DNA of 64,000 nucleotides from NCBI GenBank assembly GCA_020975725.1, contig QXJR01000008.1, positions 434,001-498,000 on the forward strand. Direction: 5' to 3'. Below are positions 1 through 9,648 of the stretch, piece after piece. Made by a program: the position numbers and the translations under genes. A model generated the notes under the pieces. That model ran no database searches. It was given only the letters and a program-made list of their open reading frames with translations, and was not told where the DNA came from. The number at the start of each line of letters is the position of its first letter. Within the stretch, counting starts at the first letter, position 1. Origin of the DNA: Picocystis sp. L7. Lineage: Eukaryota; Chlorophyta; Picocystophyceae; Picocystales; Picocystaceae.

Positions 1-902
1 TGAACATGGTGCATCCCGCTTTGACTAGTACAATTGTATGCTCATTGCGGAGCAATTCGTGAATAACGCGTGGGCCAACTCTCGATTCTTTGTTTCGTAG
101 CTGTCGGTGTCGTAAATAGAACGCTACTATGCATGTTTTTACACCTCTAATGCCTTCTTCGTGATATTTATTGCTACTTTCTTCGCCTTGACACATCCCA
201 AAAGAATTTGTTATAGGTTGGATCCAAAAGCGGCGATTCAAGGCTTTACGCCAGACGTATGAACGGGCAACATGGTGAAGTTGCAAGCACCTTTGGGCGT
301 CGCTTGTGAGCCACTCACAAACTACACGATTACACTCAACTTCTCTAAGGAGTACCCACAGTGCTTTACGACAACTTTGTCAAAGGATGGATTTTCGAAC
401 CATGTCCCAAGTTTATGCCACTCTCCCTTCTTGTCCTCGTCTTCACGACATGCCTATCTTGAAGTAGGACCGCGCCTATCTTGAAGTAGAACCGCGCATA
501 TCAATGTGCCATTCCACGCTTGAATTAAATTTCCCCCGAGAGGCATTTCTGAAGTTGAGAGCGAGGTGTCTGCTGGCACATGCATTTGGCGCCGAGATTG
601 GAATGCGTTCACATCATTGCCCAGCCAGGTGCATCTTGTCCTTCGGGTTACGCACGACCTCGCGAGTGGGCCACCGCGCTAGATCAACCCGGATGTGAAA
701 CGGCGGGAATTTCGATACTCTGCTTCCTTGGCGTGCGCGTGTTGTCATGTTGACTTCTCGGTTGACTTGGTTTGAGGGCCTCGTGTGGGCAGATGAACCA
801 GCTCCTCGATCCATTCGAGTGCGTTGATCGCTAGGTGGAGATGGACCATGATGGAACGATGGGAACACAGGAGACGTCCGTCGATCTCACTACCAGAAAA
901 CG
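1..902. other. Gene-poor stretch, left edge
   Basis: No convincing gene is seen. Open frames are under 85 codons and show no recognisable domain. The only structure noted is a 22-bp near-perfect tandem duplication at 454-497. The first gene to the right ends at 903 on the minus strand. Confidence 0.5.
454..497. repeat. 22-bp tandem duplication
   Basis: Two adjacent 22-bp units (454-475 and 476-497), each beginning CTATCTTGAAGTAG, differ at one base (GGACC versus GAACC). They lie in the gene-poor left edge and no function is apparent. Confidence 0.8.
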
Positions 903-2404
903 TTACGAAGTGGGCGCACCCTGGCGACGGCGCAGCTCAGGAGACGCGTGTGCCAACACCGTCAAGCGATGGAGGATGGAACGGTAGTTCTCCACCTCGC
1001 GATGGGCGTCGCGGTTGTGAGGCTGGAGCTCCAACACACGCTTGAAGTCCCGCTCGGCGCTCTCTGCGTCGCCTAGGCCTTCCTCGGCCCTGGCGCGACG
1101 GTACAAGGCTTTCAAGGTGATGTCGTCTGACCGGCCTGTGCGAAGGATGCGGTTGCAGTCGTGGATGGCCTGCGTCCACATCTTCCGCTTCAACCAACAC
1201 TGCGCACGGTTGCACAAGACCACGCACAAATCGCCGGAAGGATCGGCGTCCTCGTCCTCTTCCTCTCCGAGCGTGAGCATCTCGATGGCACGCGTGTAGG
1301 CCTCACATGCCTCCCGAAACCGACCGTAAGCGTACTCGCGATTGCCACGCTGCTTGTAGAGGGATGCACGTTCACGTATGTCTCTCAAGGTGTCGTCTGC
1401 ACCATCCACGCCTGTTCCCTCCGGAACCGCCGTTCGCTTCCCTTTCTTGGACACGTCCGTCTCGAATTGGTACCTCGCCACGACCGACAGGTCCAGACAT
1501 TTGCTCGTGTACCACCAGTGCTTCGGCACACAAAGGCAGTCTCCAGGTCCCAGCACAACCACGTGTGGTTGGGCTGCACAGGTCCGAGGGAAGCTCGTCA
1601 AGTCCGGCCTGAAAGGATCGTACAAGCTCTGCAAATCGTGGGTCTCGTTGCCGTAAATGGAACTGGCGTCCTCTGGAGCGTACAACACGTACTGCGTCCT
1701 ACCCGCGAGCTGGCAGAAGCAAACCTCTGTCTCTCCGAGGCCGTGCAGCCTCACTTCGCTTCCAGCGGGTCCGACTTCCAGGTACGAGCACTGAGGATCC
1801 ACAAAAGCGGGACCACGTGGAACGTCCAGCGGGCTCCAGCATTTCTTCAACTCTTTTCTGTTGGAGAAGGGACGCCACTCGTGCGCTTGGAAGGGGAGGC
1901 TGCTTTCTCCTTGGAAGGAGGAGATCAAGCTTTCTTCTCCTGCGCAGTAACCCAGAAAGTCTCGTGCACGCAGCTTGAGTTTCTGCGCTCCGCTCCCGTC
2001 GCTTGACCTGTATGGTCTCGTGTTCATGCACACGATTTCCTGCTCGCCGAAGGCTTCTACGAGGCGCTTCAGGTCTCCATTTCCTCGATCGATCCAATCT
2101 TTCGCATACCCGACGATCACTACCGGTTCGTGCTCTTCCGTCCCGATCTCTTCTTTTCCCTCGCCTCCTCCTTCCCATTCGTATCCTGACTTCTTCACCG
2201 GTCTCGCCTGGTTGATCCGCACCGCTTGGTTCTGTCCTTCCCGTTCTTCGCCGTAGAGCCGTGCCTGCACGCGTGTCCTTCGTCAGCGGCGGTCCCGACC
2301 TCGTCCTCGCCTGCACCTCCCTACCTTCTCACCTTTTCCTCCAATTTCTTCCTGCAGAAGTCCGTGCACACGTGGTGCGGGTTCGAAGCGTTGGCGCACG
2401 CCAT
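903..2404 (-). CDS. JmjC-like (cupin_8) domain protein with C-terminal TPR repeats
   Basis: The C-terminal frame 903-2207 has no ATG near its start. Continuity suggests a first exon at 2333-2404 (24 codons, begins MACANASNPHH) and a 125-nt intron (2208-2332, GTGAGA...CAG), giving about 458 residues. Residues ~50-270 look like a cupin_8/JmjC fold of the HSPBAP1/FIH type, with the order PVVIVGYAKDW, YLEVGP, FCQLAGRTQYVLYAPE, LGPGDCLCVPKHWW. Residues ~285-420 form TPR repeats such as KQRGNREYAYGRFREACEAY. The usual HxD...H iron ligands are not evident: LHGLGE replaces LHxD, and WWYTS lacks the distal His. It may therefore be a non-catalytic reader or protein-binding domain. It is head-to-head with the exonuclease gene about 106 bp away. 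The first exon is inferred. Confidence 0.7.
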
Positions 2405-2510
2405 CCGTCCCAGCTGGAAATCGCGTCGGTTTCCATCAGGATCCCCGACGAAGCCGAACCGACGCCGAGACCGCTGTCTTTGCTGTCCTTTCCCGGTCCA
2501 AACGCGGTCC

Positions 2511-4451
2511 ATGAAAGATCGCGAAAAGACAGCGGTCTTCACGGGAATCGACGGTCCTTCGAAGGGAGGGGAGGGGGCTGCACCACGTGTCGAAGGTACG
2601 GTTCGGACCTGGCAGCAAGCACACACCTCCATGCGCGCCACACCAGGTGCCAAGCGAATGCTGCAGATCCACAAGGGACACCTCGTGTGCACGTGGATGC
2701 GAGAGAGAAACCTGGGTGCCGAAGCAGCGAAGGAAGGGAGGCTGCCTGCTTCGGATCTCGTGCGTCCCGCACCAGCCCAGGACGGCAAGCGAGAAACGGA
2801 TCCAGAGAGAAACAAACCACGGAGTGAAAGGAGATCGAGCCCGTCCGAAACGACAGAGGAAGGTCGAAACACCGTGGAAGAGTTCCTGGAAAGGATCTAT
2901 ACCTCCTTCTGCAAGTCAGGAGCGCGTTATCCCGAACTTCGACGAAGGTTCTTGCAACGGCTGGACCAAGTGGAGGAACCGCAGGCTTTCTTGGGTGCAA
3001 GCCTCCGCTGCCTGGCCAACAAGAACCGCATCGTCGATGGGAATACCGATCCTGGAGTTCTGCAAGGGAAGGTGCACACGCTCATCCATCTGGTGCTGGA
3101 TGCCGTTCGGCAGCAGTTCACGAAAGAAGTCGGAAATTCCGAGAAGGATCAGGATCTGAGCCCGCTTACATACACGGGGGGATCCGAGCTGCGAGCAGTC
3201 GCGAAGGACCTCTTCCTAGGAACGCTGAATGGGAAGATTATCCTCGAGCCAAGATTGGTCGCGAAACTAGTTCGATACTTTGACCTGGTGCAGGAAGATG
3301 TGTTGGTGGCCGTTCCCCGGGAGCGAATCAGTGGATATGTGCAAGATTTGCTGGAGAAACAGGCATGCACACCTGCCATTATCTTAGTACGTTGCTTAGA
3401 ATTATCCGAATTTTTGAACATGGAAACACTCAAAGTGCTCGTCGAGTCGTCGTACCAGAACATTGCGCTGGAACTTATCGGCCACACCAAGAAGCAAACA
3501 CAAGTCGAATTTATCCAGAACCTTCTGACACAAGGAAGATATAAGCTGGCTTGGAAATGCGTCAAAATGTTGCAGTTGGAGGAGGACTTTCCGGATGTAT
3601 TTCGGCTGTACAATATATCATGCATCCGCAGGTATTCCGGGAAAGGGTACTGGGAAGGGGCCGTTTTGGTTGCTGGGGAAGACGAAGGTCTGCAGGAATT
3701 GGTCATCGATGAAATGATCGCGGTCGGGGAGTTGGCGCTTGCCAAGGAGCATTGTGATTTGTTTGGAATTGAAGACAAGATTCCGGGTGATGTGGATTTA
3801 GCGGCCATGCAAGCTAAGCAAAGGGCAAAGTACCTGCATGTTGACGACTTTAGGGTAGCAGTGAGTTTTGTTGACAATCTTTCTGGTGTGAGAGAAGCAG
3901 TTGAAGTACTGAGCAATGCAGATATTGTTGGATTGGACGTTGAATGGAAAGCGGAGGTGGACAAGCAGGATGAAAGAGGTGCTAGCTTGCTGCAGCTGTC
4001 AACGGAAAGTCATGCCTTTGTGCTTGATGCAGCAATGCTTTGCCGCGAAGAGTCCAGATCATGGATGGAAATAAATGATTTGTTGACCCCATTGTTTGCA
4101 ACTTCGCCGTGCATGCTTCTTGGATTTGATCTTGCCACCGACCTGAAAGTGCTTGCAAGGTCGTTTCCCCAGATGGATTGCTTTAAGAGAGTGTGTGGTT
4201 CTCTGGATTTGCAGAAAGTGTGGAAGCGCCTAGGTCCAGGCAATGAACTAAGCAGTTTGAGCAAGCTTTGTGAGTTGCACCTTGGGAAACCTCTGGACAA
4301 GCGTGTCAGAATGTCCAACTGGGAGCGGCGCCCTTTGAGTAACTCGCAGCTCCATTATGCTGCCTTAGATGCTCAATGTTTGATACCCTTGTACAGAAGT
4401 TTAAAGGGACTACCTAATTTCGAGGTGGTGGCGCGCGAAATTTATCGGTGA
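2511..4451 (+). CDS. DEDDy-family 3'-5' exonuclease domain protein (EXD/mut-7-like)
   Basis: The protein has about 646 residues if the ATG at 2511 is used; ATGs at 2630 and 2659 are alternatives. Residues ~460-630 are a DnaQ-like 3'-5' exonuclease (WRN/EXD type). GLDVEWK supplies the first acidic pair (D476, E478), GFDLATDL the second motif, and HYAALDAQ gives the Tyr/Asp of the DEDDy class. The long helical N-terminal region (~100-440) resembles the N-terminal part of mut-7/EXD3 proteins, which act in small-RNA or RNA 3'-end processing; the substrate here is unknown. The extreme N-terminus is basic and low in complexity. An AATAAA lies at 4516-4521. The gene is tail-to-tail with the selenoprotein candidate. 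Confidence 0.85.
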   Translation: MKDREKTAVFTGIDGPSKGGEGAAPRVEGTVRTWQQAHTSMRATPGAKRMLQIHKGHLVCTWMRERNLGAEAAKEGRLPASDLVRPAPAQDGKRETDPERNKPRSERRSSPSETTEEGRNTVEEFLERIYTSFCKSGARYPELRRRFLQRLDQVEEPQAFLGASLRCLANKNRIVDGNTDPGVLQGKVHTLIHLVLDAVRQQFTKEVGNSEKDQDLSPLTYTGGSELRAVAKDLFLGTLNGKIILEPRLVAKLVRYFDLVQEDVLVAVPRERISGYVQDLLEKQACTPAIILVRCLELSEFLNMETLKVLVESSYQNIALELIGHTKKQTQVEFIQNLLTQGRYKLAWKCVKMLQLEEDFPDVFRLYNISCIRRYSGKGYWEGAVLVAGEDEGLQELVIDEMIAVGELALAKEHCDLFGIEDKIPGDVDLAAMQAKQRAKYLHVDDFRVAVSFVDNLSGVREAVEVLSNADIVGLDVEWKAEVDKQDERGASLLQLSTESHAFVLDAAMLCREESRSWMEINDLLTPLFATSPCMLLGFDLATDLKVLARSFPQMDCFKRVCGSLDLQKVWKRLGPGNELSSLSKLCELHLGKPLDKRVRMSNWERRPLSNSQLHYAALDAQCLIPLYRSLKGLPNFEVVAREIYR

Positions 4452-4593
4452 CATAGACAACAAAAATAAGTTCTATTGACTACTGTATGCTTCCTCGGTT
4501 GATTGCACAAGAACAAATAAACGTAACTCTTTTGGTATTTTCTCTACACTTGACCACGAGAGCATCACAATCCCCTCACCCACAGCAGGATAT

Positions 4594-4642
4594 TCGGAAC
4601 CACCCCATGCGTTATGTACGTATTTTCAGGATGGATCGTCAT
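4594..4642 (-). promoter_or_regulatory. Candidate form-2 SECIS element (core)
   Basis: Read on the minus strand, 57 nt past the TAA of the upstream-lying gene. The 5' side has ATGA (4642-4639). A ~10-bp helix follows, pairing GATCCATCC with GGTGGTTC and neighbouring Gs, with one U-U mismatch and one G-U pair. Next come an unpaired AAAA (4626-4623), a mini-stem CGT/ACG with loop ACATA, the return strand, and CGA closing the non-Watson-Crick quartet (GA at 4595-4594). Flanking GCAGC/GCTGT can form helix I. Twelve nt separate ATGA from the AAAA, within the known eukaryotic SECIS range. Folding was done by eye. Confidence 0.7.
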
Positions 4643-4698
4643 GGCTGCATGCAAGTATGTAGGACATCCGTTGCTCCGAACAAAGAGGTTGATCCCCT

Positions 4699-5319
4699 TT
4701 AACCTACGGGTAGGACACAGAAGATCGCTGTGATGGCCATGCCAATCACAAAGACCCTTCCGTTGAGTTTGTTCACCTTATCCAAGATAGCTTTGGCAAC
4801 GGATTCGTCCTCGATCTCCTGTAGCCCGGTCCCGTCCACGTCCCAGATGCCCGCCTGGGCTATGTTTCATAAACCAGTCCTTCCCGAGTCGATGAATCCC
4901 AGTGATAGGGAAAGCGGAAAGTAGATCGCTGCTCTCCAATAATTGGGGACACCGGTGACGAGCAGCGCGGCTGCCAACACAACGGTCGAGGCAAGTCCCA
5001 CTTGTCCGACCTTCATCCGCCGTCCACGTTCGTCCAGGTCGATGTTCGTGAGCTCCTGGGTCGCTTTTTCGATTCTCTTTCGTCTTTCGTCCTCGTCTGG
5101 CACATTGCTTGCATCCACGTCTTGCTGGAACACGCCGTACACGATTTTCTTGTTGGATCCTGGTGAAAACATCTCCTTGAACTTGGTCGCGAATTCGGTC
5201 TCTTTCCAGCTCGGTTTCGGATCAGGAGGGCCACCTTGTCCGGTGGCTCGCACCTTGACCTCTTTCCTCCTCGCCTGTGCGGCTTTGGGCCGTGCAAGCG
5301 ACACGCAGCCGGTGCGCAT
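4699..5319 (-). CDS. Probable plastid membrane selenoprotein (UGA recoded as Sec)
   Basis: From the ATG at 5319 the frame runs 150 codons to a UGA (4869-4867). It continues open in the same frame for 55 more codons to TAA (4701-4699), giving 206 residues with Sec at 151. Residues 1-28 look like a chloroplast transit peptide. Residues 104-123 and ~128-145 are hydrophobic segments. After the UGA comes NIAQAGIWDVDGTGLQEIED, then a third membrane segment (~186-204, NGRVFVIGMAITAIFCVLP). The part after the UGA is too protein-like, including a membrane helix, to be 3' UTR. A SECIS-like stem-loop follows at 4642-4594. I cannot name the family; algal membrane selenoproteins (MSP) are known as a class, but identity is not claimed. 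An intron removing the UGA is unlikely because there is no splice-site pair around it. It is head-to-head with the CtpA gene. Confidence 0.78.
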
Positions 5320-5610
5320 CGCAGGTGTCGGTCTGAGGACGTGGACACGTCTCACGTGGGTGTGAGCATCGATCCACCCCTTCCTATCGAAAGGGACGGT
5401 CCTTTCAAAGCCTTCCATACAGACCCAGAAGGGATCCCAACAGACCGGATGTACGTCCAGGGAGACCCGACGGGCAGGTGGACGAGCCACCCCTGAAGAA
5501 CGAGACCTTGGGAAAGGAACCGTCGTCTCCTTTTGGAAAGGGATCCTGTCCGTTTGTAGAAGGGAGGATCACCTGGGACACGTCCTTCCTTCAGCGCAGG
5601 GACGTTCGTG

Positions 5611-7326
5611 ATGACAGCTTGGAAGGCGACGCGCCACGCGCGCGGAAAGGAAAGCAACGCATCCCGAAAGAAGGAATGGTGGAGGTGGGATGGGGAAACG
5701 TTCGATGGAGGGCGTCTTCACAAGCGAGACAAGCTGGGAAGACGAGGAACGAGAGAAGCGGTGCGTCGAGTCGTGCACCAACAGGCGAGGAAGTGGGGAG
5801 AAGCTCCCAGACGCCTGATGTGTGCAGCGGTCGCTACTTGTGCGCTTTGGACAGTGCCCATGGACCTCGCACCTCCCTCGGATGCTTCCATGGATACAGA
5901 GATGATGGACCAAATGCTGGATGTGGTCCTCAGACAGAGGGAGAACCTGTACACCCCCGATGCAACCCAGGCCCTGCAGTATCTCAAGGAGTACGAAAAA
6001 ATTGTGGAGAAAAACGAAACAGTGGAAGAAACGTGCGAGGATTGCGAAGATCATCGTAGATTTGTGGAGCGAGCATGGCAAGTGGTTAGCAACGAGTTCT
6101 TTTCTCCCCGAGCAGAATTCAAACAGTCAGAATGGGCACGTCTGCTGGTTGAAGTCATCCGCAGCAAACAGGTCATCAAAAGCAGGGCAGAAGCCTATGC
6201 TACTGTTTCTAGCATGGTGGAATCTCTTGGGGATGGCTACAGTCAGTTTTTACCTCCAGCTGAGTATCGAAGGGTGACTCGGAGGTCACGTCCAGAGGAA
6301 CGATCATACTTGTCTGCAATGCTCGTAGGTGTGGGCATTGAAGTTGGAAGCAGAAACAACGAAGGATACCTGCAAGTGGTTGCTCCACTTGCTTCGTCGC
6401 CCGCTGAGGAGGCAGGCATTCAACCGGGGGATTTGCTACTGTCTGTTGACGACTTTCCGACCACTGCACTCTCGAAGGACGAAGTCCTGGCAGTTTTGCG
6501 TGGCCCGTCCGGTTCCATCATCAAGGCAGACGTGAGAGATGTACAGGGTATCACACGCACAGTGGAGTTGGAAAGAAGACGGCTACCCCAACCCCCATTA
6601 GATCTGCACTTCCTTGATGCAGAAAGAGGCCGGGAAATCGCATATATAAGGCTGAGATATTTCTCCTCCAGTGCTAGTAAGGAACTGGAGAAGGCGCTGA
6701 AAGAAAGTGAGTATCGTGGGGTTGATGCTCTTGTGGTGGATTTGAGGAACAATCCTGGCGGCACATTTGAGGAGGCCATTGCTGATGCAGCTCTGTTCTT
6801 GGAGAACAAATACAGCATTGTGAGCACAGTCCGAAACTACGCAGACAACGAACCGCTCAGAAAAAATCCACATGCCATTTCAAATTTGAGCGTGTCTAGG
6901 AGGCTAAATGTCAAGGATAATGAGTACTATGTAGGTGCCCAGAAGATTTCCAATCTTACACAGGTGCCGATCGCTCTGATTCTGAACAAAGGAAGTGCCA
7001 GTGGAAGCGAGGTGCTGGCTGGCGCTTTGCATGACCACCATCGAGCCAAAATCATCGGTGAAAAGTCTTTCGGTAAGGGAGTTATCCAGTACTTCTTCCC
7101 ATTGGGAGACGGCAGCGGGCTGAAGTTAACTGTCGCAAAATATGTAACTCCAGCCGGGCATGATATCTCTTTGGAGGGTGGGCTCGAACCGGATTTTTCC
7201 TGCAAAGACTATCCACACAAGCTTCCTGAGGAAAAGTTCATACGGTTGGATAGGACAGAAAGCAGGCCAAAGAACAAGCCGATACTGGACAAATGTGTTT
7301 TGTTGGCATCTACTTTGGCGAGGTAA
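5611..7326 (+). CDS. ctpA: Carboxyl-terminal processing peptidase of photosystem II D1 (CtpA type)
   Basis: About 571 residues. It is an S41 peptidase that cleaves the C-terminal extension of precursor D1 in the thylakoid lumen, which is needed for assembly of the manganese cluster. Residues 1-67 are basic like a plastid transit peptide. RRLMCAAVATCALWTVPMDL (68-86) resembles a lumenal targeting segment ending near APPSDA. A PDZ domain spans ~237-325 (VGIEV...AGIQPGDLLLSVD). The Ser/Lys dyad is recognisable: S464 in NKGSASGSE and K489 in GEKSFGKG, 25 residues apart as in the Scenedesmus D1 protease. The region between targeting signal and PDZ matches the usual helical A domain. The start was chosen at the first ATG (5611), the only one giving a full bipartite leader. 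Confidence 0.93.
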   Translation: MTAWKATRHARGKESNASRKKEWWRWDGETFDGGRLHKRDKLGRRGTREAVRRVVHQQARKWGEAPRRLMCAAVATCALWTVPMDLAPPSDASMDTEMMDQMLDVVLRQRENLYTPDATQALQYLKEYEKIVEKNETVEETCEDCEDHRRFVERAWQVVSNEFFSPRAEFKQSEWARLLVEVIRSKQVIKSRAEAYATVSSMVESLGDGYSQFLPPAEYRRVTRRSRPEERSYLSAMLVGVGIEVGSRNNEGYLQVVAPLASSPAEEAGIQPGDLLLSVDDFPTTALSKDEVLAVLRGPSGSIIKADVRDVQGITRTVELERRRLPQPPLDLHFLDAERGREIAYIRLRYFSSSASKELEKALKESEYRGVDALVVDLRNNPGGTFEEAIADAALFLENKYSIVSTVRNYADNEPLRKNPHAISNLSVSRRLNVKDNEYYVGAQKISNLTQVPIALILNKGSASGSEVLAGALHDHHRAKIIGEKSFGKGVIQYFFPLGDGSGLKLTVAKYVTPAGHDISLEGGLEPDFSCKDYPHKLPEEKFIRLDRTESRPKNKPILDKCVLLASTLAR

Positions 7327-7421
7327 CTTCGGATATCAGTGCTGCACTCTGAGAATCATCTGTGTTAAGGCGTCAAATCAACACAATGGCCACGTGAAGT
7401 GTGCAATTCATCCAAAGGCCT

Positions 7422-8276
7422 TCAGCTGAAATGAGGGGTCTTGGCATTAGAAGAGAAGGTTTTCACCAACCATGCCTTCAGTAGTTCCCGAGTTGTCTTC
7501 TGCTCTCCGTGGTATTTTTCTGCAATACTTCGTAGCTGCACAGGGGATGGTCGGTGTCGTTGCTGCAAGGCACATTCCCATGTACCTTCGTTCGGTTGTG
7601 CGAAAACTGACCAGCCTTCGCCAAACCGTTTCAGTAGAACAAGTCCCACACCCAAATTCAACAGAAGCTCTAGGAATGTGGTAGGAATGGTCACTTTCTG
7701 TTGCACATAAGCATATGCTTCGTCCTGTTCAAACTTCTTTGCATATCTTTCCCACTGGTCTGGCTTTCCCTTCGCCAGTGGACCAGCAAAATCTGTAGTG
7801 GACAGGAGAGGGTTCAACATCACCAGCATTTCACTAGGGCTCACCGTATTTTCTACCCTTTCAACGAAATCCATCTCTTTTGCTTGCGGGAAGGCAACAA
7901 TGACAGCCCGAAAGCGGCCTTCTTTCACCTTCTTGATTTCGCGGTCCATGTCTTGTTTGGTCTTGAACATGCGTTGTTTGCCCAGTGGCAACGAAAGATA
8001 GACGGCGTCTCGTCCAAACCTCTCCCTTAGAGGTCTTGCAAAAGCTTCTGCTGCATCGTGCGCGGCAGCAATCACTTCATCGTTGCTTCCACTTGCTTCT
8101 GCTTCGAGAGGCAAGACCACAGTCATGCGATATCGACCCACTCCCGACAGCGAGAGGGCCGACTTTGAGGCTTCCTCCACTCCAGTTCGAAGTCCCAGCG
8201 GAGGATTGTGCGTTCCAGAAGATCGAGACGCTGCTTGTACGCGCGTGGAACATCGTGTCGCGTGGATGGCGCGCAT
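7422..8276 (-). CDS. DUF1995 domain protein, plastid-directed
   Basis: About 284 residues from the ATG at 8276, which starts a typical transit-like leader (MRAIHATRCSTRVQAASRSS). A further in-frame ATG at 8366 is possible. The body (~45-270) matches the DUF1995 family, which includes LPA3, a plant factor for photosystem II core assembly. Visible features are VVLPLEAEASGSNDEVIAA near the start, a central FEQDEAYAYVQQKV, and WSVFAQPNEGTWECALQQ near the end. No catalytic motif is known for the family. The gene is tail-to-tail with ctpA (95 bp). Whether it is LPA3 itself or a paralogue cannot be decided by eye. Confidence 0.75.
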   Translation of the reverse strand: MRAIHATRCSTRVQAASRSSGTHNPPLGLRTGVEEASKSALSLSGVGRYRMTVVLPLEAEASGSNDEVIAAAHDAAEAFARPLRERFGRDAVYLSLPLGKQRMFKTKQDMDREIKKVKEGRFRAVIVAFPQAKEMDFVERVENTVSPSEMLVMLNPLLSTTDFAGPLAKGKPDQWERYAKKFEQDEAYAYVQQKVTIPTTFLELLLNLGVGLVLLKRFGEGWSVFAQPNEGTWECALQQRHRPSPVQLRSIAEKYHGEQKTTRELLKAWLVKTFSSNAKTPHFS

Positions 8277-9648
8277 CGCGAAGCACTCGTGCTTGAGCGA
8301 CGTGTCGGAAATTGTCCATGGAAAGGCATCCCAACCGCTTCCTCGGACGGTCGAACGATTCGCCATCCGCGCAGAGGAAGGAACAAGCAGGAATTAGCAG
8401 TCCTCGGCGGGCATCGAAGGAACATGTGCACATGGGGTAGGGTGCCCAGTTGCCGACGAGGAATCGGCATGAAATACCTTGGATACTCCTCTGCGGGAAC
8501 CCGAGGGTTCTCCGATAGACCCCCTCGGTTCGGCGAGAGAATCCACCCCAACGTCCCACATTGTTCCAAGCAAGCGAGGTTACCACGCAATTGTAAGACG
8601 TTACCCAGCGAAGGACTTTCAAAGGTTCCAAGCAGGGCTCACGGGATCGCCTCCCATGCTCGACATAGAGATGTTGTTGCATGATATCATGTTGACGGAT
8701 GCAAGCTTTGACGTGGAGATATTGGAGCCGATGATGACTCCTATGAGTGTCCCGATTCCCACAGTAAACAAGGGAACAAAACTTACAACATTTTCATGGT
8801 CGTTCCCGATGGATTCTCATCAACTCGTTCCCGGGGAACACGGAACCCCTATGCCGACCTCCTTGTCGCTTGATTGCATCGGACAAACGTTCGAGCTCGC
8901 TCTGCGTGCGGGGGATGGTGAACATAACGCAAGGAAGCTCAAAGGCATTGCAGTACGACCACACCACTTCGTGGATTTGCCGTTCGTGCATAAGTGGACC
9001 TTGGATTTAACCTTGTTTACAACCGCAAGGCGAGGGTCGGTCTCAAAACTTCAAGTGGTTGCAACAAGTGTCGAATTCTAACAATTGTTGCTACAAACAC
9101 GGCATTGTAAAAACGGTCCACAATTCTCATCGATGCAATGGTCTTCGCTACCGTGGCTACAATGTGTCATTCATATCACGGGCAAGTTGTCTGCTTAATG
9201 CTACACCGTCCAAGTGGATCTTGCCCACTTGTGCTATTTGCCATACTATCAAGGCCTTGCGAATTTTCGTGGCGGTTGCGGTATTCATCTACTTCTTGTC
9301 CCAACCAATGCGGTTGCTTGTGAGGCAAGTCTTCATCAACATCGCATGCGCTTTACGAACGTGCCGTTGCCTTCACCCATGAGCAAGGTTGCACGCTCGG
9401 ACGCCACGTGTCGAGGACGGCCACGCGATTCCTACCACTTGCTTCCCCATTGTGATCGGTGTCAACTTATCAAGCGGCTCCCGTGTGCTCATGCACCTCT
9501 ACTCACGCGGTGTTCATGGACCATTACGTTTGTCTTGTTCATCTTTACGGTTGGGTTCACGTCCATAGTTGGATCTCCCCCAAAGTGTCGGTCTTTTTTC
9601 CCTTGGGATTCCACGTCTCTCGACCATTCCTTGGTGTCCTTCACAACG
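8277..9648. other. Gene-poor intergenic region with possible decayed transposon piece
   Basis: This region lies between the starts of two divergent genes and is 1.37 kb long. A frame at 8479-9081 (+) is open, but its protein has no recognisable domain and is not called. A minus-strand segment at ~8797-8991 resembles part of a PIF/Harbinger transposase (listed separately). The rest shows no feature I can support. Confidence 0.45.
8797..8991 (-). mobile_element. Possible PIF/Harbinger-type transposase remnant
   Basis: An isolated 65-codon stretch reads HEVVWSYCNAFELPCVMF, then ELERLSDAIKRQGGRH, GSVFPGNELM, RIHRERP. The pattern of a helical segment with Trp/Tyr, a GR..GSV..G loop and a basic RIHRERP end resembles the region around the first catalytic Asp of PIF/Harbinger DDE transposases. 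The expected Asp in G(A/C)xDG is replaced (PGNE), and no neighbouring conserved block could be placed. It could be chance. Confidence 0.25.

Noticed and set aside
4699-4866. Reading KLNGRVFVIGM as a one-helix LHC-like (HLIP/OHP) chlorophyll-binding protein
   Set aside because: The motif has NGR but lacks the preceding Glu of ExxNGRxAM, and the segment is in frame with the upstream protein.
8479-9081. 200-codon plus-strand frame as a gene
   Set aside because: No recognisable domain or targeting signal; it overlaps the possible transposase remnant on the other strand.
9214-9648. Upstream extension of gamma-glutamyltransferase by 145 residues
   Set aside because: The added residues are Cys/His-rich and unlike any GGT; the ATG at 9649 gives the expected short tail and membrane anchor.
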